From the NCBI GenBank assembly GCA_016932035.1, contig JAFGDR010000009.1, positions 1-64,000 of the forward strand: a DNA stretch of 64,000 nucleotides, written 5' to 3'. Position numbers and translations under genes: made by a program. This document shows, piece by piece, positions 61,468 to 64,000 of the stretch; positions within the stretch are counted from its first letter, which is position 1; each line of letters begins with the position of its first letter. Source of the DNA: Candidatus Cloacimonadota bacterium. GTDB lineage: Bacteria; Cloacimonadota; Cloacimonadia; JGIOTU-2. The notes beneath the pieces are model-generated. The model made no database searches. It had not been told where the DNA came from and worked only from the letters and a program-made list of their open reading frames with translations.

Positions 61468-62477
61468 CAAAAGTACTGTTCATCTGGAAGGTCAGAGATG
61501 AGTTAAAATATTATGTAAGCAAGGGGCTTTCGTCGTTGGATGTAGAGCTCATCTTTCCTCAAAACGCGAATGAGGAATTCTATTTGGAACATGCCCAGGA
61601 TGCAGACATTATCGTTGGATGGCGACCGACCCAAGCACTCCTCGATAGTGCATCGAAACTAAAATTATTCATAAATCCAGGTGCAGGAGTGCAACATCTA
61701 CTTCAGATGTTTGGTGAATTACAACGAAAAAAAGACATTGTGCTTGTAAATGGACATGGAAATGCATATTTCACTGCCCAGCATATCGTCGGTTTGCTCC
61801 TTACATTGATGAACAAGATCATACCGCATCATAATTGGATGGTTGAAGGAAAATGGCGGCTTGGAGATACAGATGCGAAGTCAATACCGTTACGTGATAA
61901 GCACATCGGGCTCCTTGGGTATGGGAATGTAAACAAAAGAGTGCATACATTTCTGAGTACATTCGATGTTTCTTTTTCAATCTTAAGAAAATACTGGGAT
62001 AAGGATGAAGATTATCAATATCCGACACATTTCGATAAATATTCATTTTCAGAGCTGCATGAATTTCTCAAATCAACCGATATCCTTATTATTGCAATTC
62101 CATTGACTTCCTTAACTGAAGGATTAATTGGTGAAAAAGAACTGAAACTTCTTGGTAAAGAAGGTTTACTTGTAAGTGCCGGTAGGGGGGCAGTAATTGA
62201 TGAAAAAAATCTCTATGAAGCACTGAGAGATCGAACTATAGCCGGTGCTGCAATTGATGTATGGTATGACTATCAACCGGAACCTGATAAAGAGGAAAGA
62301 AAATTCCCAACAAAATTCCCATTCCATGAACTTGAAAATGTAGTCCTTTCACCTCACAGAGCAGCTTCTCCATTTGACTATCTGCGACGTTGGGATGAGG
62401 TGATAGAGAATATTAACCGTTTTGTAAGAGGAGAGAAGAAATTTCTCAACGAAGTGAATGTTGAAGAGGGTTATTAA
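61464..62477 (+). CDS. D-isomer-specific 2-hydroxyacid dehydrogenase family protein
   Basis: 337 residues. The NAD-binding domain carries IGLLGYGNVNKRVHTF, the catalytic arginine region is in LVSAGRGAVIDEKNLYEAL and the acid/base histidine in LSPHRAAS. These are the family's usual motifs, though GLLGYGNVNKR deviates from GxGxxG at the last Gly. Substrate unknown. ATGA overlap with the flavoprotein suggests joint action on a redox pair; rlmN follows 5 bp later. Confidence 0.87.
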   Translation: MTKVLFIWKVRDELKYYVSKGLSSLDVELIFPQNANEEFYLEHAQDADIIVGWRPTQALLDSASKLKLFINPGAGVQHLLQMFGELQRKKDIVLVNGHGNAYFTAQHIVGLLLTLMNKIIPHHNWMVEGKWRLGDTDAKSIPLRDKHIGLLGYGNVNKRVHTFLSTFDVSFSILRKYWDKDEDYQYPTHFDKYSFSELHEFLKSTDILIIAIPLTSLTEGLIGEKELKLLGKEGLLVSAGRGAVIDEKNLYEALRDRTIAGAAIDVWYDYQPEPDKEERKFPTKFPFHELENVVLSPHRAASPFDYLRRWDEVIENINRFVRGEKKFLNEVNVEEGY

Positions 62478-62482
62478 ATTCA

Positions 62483-63532
62483 ATGCTAAATCTTAAATCC
62501 TTAACATACCCAGAATTAGAAGAGCTGATTAAATCAATAAGTGGGAAGAAATACAGAGCTACGCAGCTTTTCAAAGCTATACACCAGCAGTATGCTGCTT
62601 CAATTCAGGAAATCGATCTGCTCCCCAAAGATCTCAGGAATAAGTTAGCTAAGCAAAACTATGTCGATACACTTGTTATTGAAAAGCGTTTTGATTCACA
62701 GATAGATGGAACAAAAAAATATCTGTTCCGATTACATGATGACCATCTGATCGAAAGCGTATTGATGAGATACAAGCATGGCTACAGCGCGTGCCTTTCC
62801 ACCCAGGTGGGCTGCAGAATGGGATGCCTGTTTTGCGCATCAACAAAGGGTGGGCTGGTAAGAGATTTGAGTGCAGGTGAGATTGTCGATCAAGTCTATC
62901 ATATTCAGCAAGATGCTGGAGTAAAGATCTCTAATATTGTACTTATGGGAAGCGGCGAACCGCTCGAAAATTATGAGAATGTTCTAAAATTTCTTTCAAT
63001 TATCCATGATGAAAATGGACAAAATATCGGATACAGACATATAACATTATCAACTGTTGGAATTCCAGAAAAAATAAAACAACTCGCTGATAAGGAATTG
63101 CAGATCACGCTTTCGATCTCACTCCATGCACCGAATGATGAACTCAGGAAGAAGATAATGCCGATTGCACAGAAGTATTCAATCAAAGCAATTCTTGATG
63201 CATGTAACTATTGTATAAAGAAAACTCATCGCAGGATCACTTTCGAATATGCTTTAATAAAGGGCTTGAATGACTCTGAAGATGATACACGACAACTTGC
63301 AGCATTACTGAAAGGTATGCTCTGTCATGTGAACCTTATCCCTATGAATCCGATAAAAGAGTCGGAACTACAACCTTCATCAAAAAAGAAAACTCAACAG
63401 TTTTGTGATACACTTACTTCAAAAAGAATAAATGTAACAATTCGTAGAGAATTAGGAGGAGATATTAATGCTGCATGCGGGCAGTTGAGACGGGATTATT
63501 ATTTAACCACGAAAAGCAAAAAAAATAAATAA
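62483..63532 (+). CDS. rlmN: 23S rRNA (adenine-2503) methyltransferase RlmN
   Basis: 349 residues. Radical SAM cluster C111-x3-C115-x2-C118 in CRMGCLFCAS, the preceding SACLSTQVG, MGSGEPLENY, SLHAPNDELR, and the catalytic Cys332 in NAACGQLR. Methylates A2503 of 23S rRNA (and some tRNAs). The last residues, YYLTTKSKKNK, are read from TTAACCACGAAAAGCA, a copy of an interspersed repeat, so the natural stop may have been replaced. No good Shine-Dalgarno sequence; 5 bp after the dehydrogenase gene. Confidence 0.95.
   Translation: MLNLKSLTYPELEELIKSISGKKYRATQLFKAIHQQYAASIQEIDLLPKDLRNKLAKQNYVDTLVIEKRFDSQIDGTKKYLFRLHDDHLIESVLMRYKHGYSACLSTQVGCRMGCLFCASTKGGLVRDLSAGEIVDQVYHIQQDAGVKISNIVLMGSGEPLENYENVLKFLSIIHDENGQNIGYRHITLSTVGIPEKIKQLADKELQITLSISLHAPNDELRKKIMPIAQKYSIKAILDACNYCIKKTHRRITFEYALIKGLNDSEDDTRQLAALLKGMLCHVNLIPMNPIKESELQPSSKKKTQQFCDTLTSKRINVTIRRELGGDINAACGQLRRDYYLTTKSKKNK
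63503..63518. repeat. 'TTAACCACGAAAAGCA' repeat overlapping the rlmN 3' end
   Basis: Related to TTAACCACGAAAAACACGAA at 17999 and the fragment at 47104. It lies inside the last codons of rlmN. Confidence 0.55.
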
Positions 63533-63565
63533 AGAAGAGTAAGAGTGTGGATTAACAAAAAATTG

Positions 63566-63571
63566 TTGACA
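63566..63571 (+). promoter_or_regulatory. TTGACA box upstream of the last lipoprotein gene
   Basis: TTGACA lies 128 nt before the ATG at 63694, farther than usual for this window. Confidence 0.3.
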
Positions 63572-63693
63572 AAAAAGTATAGAAAATTTTGGGATTTACT
63601 TGTTAGTGTATTCATCCTCAAAGCCATAATCTAATTAAATCAAATATTTTAATGATAGAAAAGAAACTAGAATTACATATTGGAGGACAAAGC

Positions 63694-64000
63694 ATGAAAA
63701 AAATCATTATTTTGGTTGTTTTAATTTGTGTTTCATTCTTTATGTTTTCGTGCAGTAAATCAACAGACACAGATACAACAGCTCCAACAGTTACCATAAC
63801 TTTTCCGGCAAATAACCAGCAATTCACACAAGGGGCAGTTATAACAATAACTGTAACTGCAACAGATGCAAGAGGTATTAAAGAAGTAAAATTCTATATT
63901 GATGGCACACAAGTTGGAACAGACGATACGACTCCGTATGAGTATGAATGGGATACCGGTGCACTTAAAGATACCACGCATTCTATCTATGCAAAAGCGT
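63694..64000 (+). CDS. Lipoprotein with Ig-like domain (partial, runs off the window)
   Basis: The frame from the ATG at 63694 is open to the last base, giving 102 residues. A lipoprotein signal (MKKIIILVVLICVSFFMFSC) is followed by a Ser/Thr-rich spacer and an Ig-like domain: TAPTVTITFPANNQQFTQGA, RGIKEVKFYIDGTQVGTDD and TTPYEYEWDTG. The same Ig segment begins the truncated FISUMP gene at 56517, so the missing part may carry a FISUMP or similar domain. GGAGG lies 7 nt before the ATG. Confidence 0.85.
   Translation, partial: MKKIIILVVLICVSFFMFSCSKSTDTDTTAPTVTITFPANNQQFTQGAVITITVTATDARGIKEVKFYIDGTQVGTDDTTPYEYEWDTGALKDTTHSIYAKA

Noticed and set aside
1-64000. tRNA, rRNA, CRISPR arrays, prophage or complete insertion sequences
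   Set aside because: None was seen on reading the gaps; all intergenic regions are shorter than about 340 bp and contain only promoter-like boxes, terminators and short repeats. A tRNA scan would settle the tRNA point.

Overview
The window is about 64 kb of AT-rich bacterial DNA (roughly 38-40% G+C by eye) with dense coding and many ATGA-type overlaps. The organism is Gram-negative: it has LptF/LptG-type permeases, lipoprotein signal peptides with a lipobox Cys, beta-barrel-like proteins, and several secreted proteins that end in a FlgD-like/type IX secretion (T9SS) sorting domain of the form FPNP...IYNIKGQ...GIYFYK. Together with a C25 gingipain-like protease, a FISUMP domain, AsnA and a PepT-like M20 peptidase, this suggests the FCB superphylum. 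A Candidatus Cloacimonadota-like lineage is my best guess; this is inference, since there is no rRNA or other taxonomic marker here. I saw no tRNA, rRNA, CRISPR array, prophage or intact insertion sequence.

Layout. 1-4.8 kb: end of a sorting-domain protein, small envelope proteins, a DUF3795 protein and a lipoprotein phosphoesterase. 4.9-8.5 kb: M20 peptidase, class V aminotransferase and a PDZ/radical-SAM/DUF512 protein. 8.6-15.4 kb, minus strand: a DNA-damage cluster made of an EndoQ-UvrD helicase fusion, a small zinc-ribbon protein, YggS, UmuD, UmuC and a SRAP (HMCES/YedK) protein. 15.5-17.9 kb: two LptF/LptG-type permeases. 18.2-21.8 kb: two paralogous secreted beta-helix proteins. 21.9-26.6 kb: RNase HI, a lipoprotein, a GNAT acetyltransferase, a small membrane protein, a GPP34-family protein, phosphomannomutase and an orphan PTS EIIA. 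26.6-31.8 kb: a 1717-residue C25 protease/PKD/beta-helix protein. 31.8-32.7 kb: a secreted double-Cache protein.

33.0-38.8 kb: a NatAB-type ABC exporter with TldD and TldE, a PH-like membrane protein and a quinone-reductase-like flavoprotein. 38.8-41.2 kb: a tandem pair of unrecognised lipoproteins. 41.3-47.1 kb: a TetR-controlled operon of a MacB/LolCDE-type ABC transporter, a LolA-like carrier and a predicted outer-membrane barrel, which looks like an envelope lipid or lipophile export line. 47.3-52.2 kb: AsnA, an MsbA-like exporter and a DUF885 protein. 52.4-54.6 kb: TypA/BipA and an RRM protein. 54.9-57.3 kb: glucose-6-phosphate isomerase whose 3' end is fused to a decapitated FISUMP gene. 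57.6-63.5 kb: TSUP permease, two flavoproteins, a 2-hydroxyacid dehydrogenase and RlmN. The window ends inside an Ig-like lipoprotein gene that is a paralogue of the decapitated one.

The strongest system-level signal is the minus-strand repair cluster. A predicted deaminated-base endonuclease is fused to a superfamily 1 helicase and encoded in one run with a translesion polymerase and an abasic-site crosslinking protein, which reads as a module for damaged or deaminated DNA. A second recurring signal is a TTGAC(A/G) box about 37-72 nt before many start codons, on both strands and on the gene's own strand; it is extended to TTTGACAAATAA in four places. Short interspersed repeats of at least four kinds occupy many intergenic gaps and in one case appear to supply the last codons of a gene.
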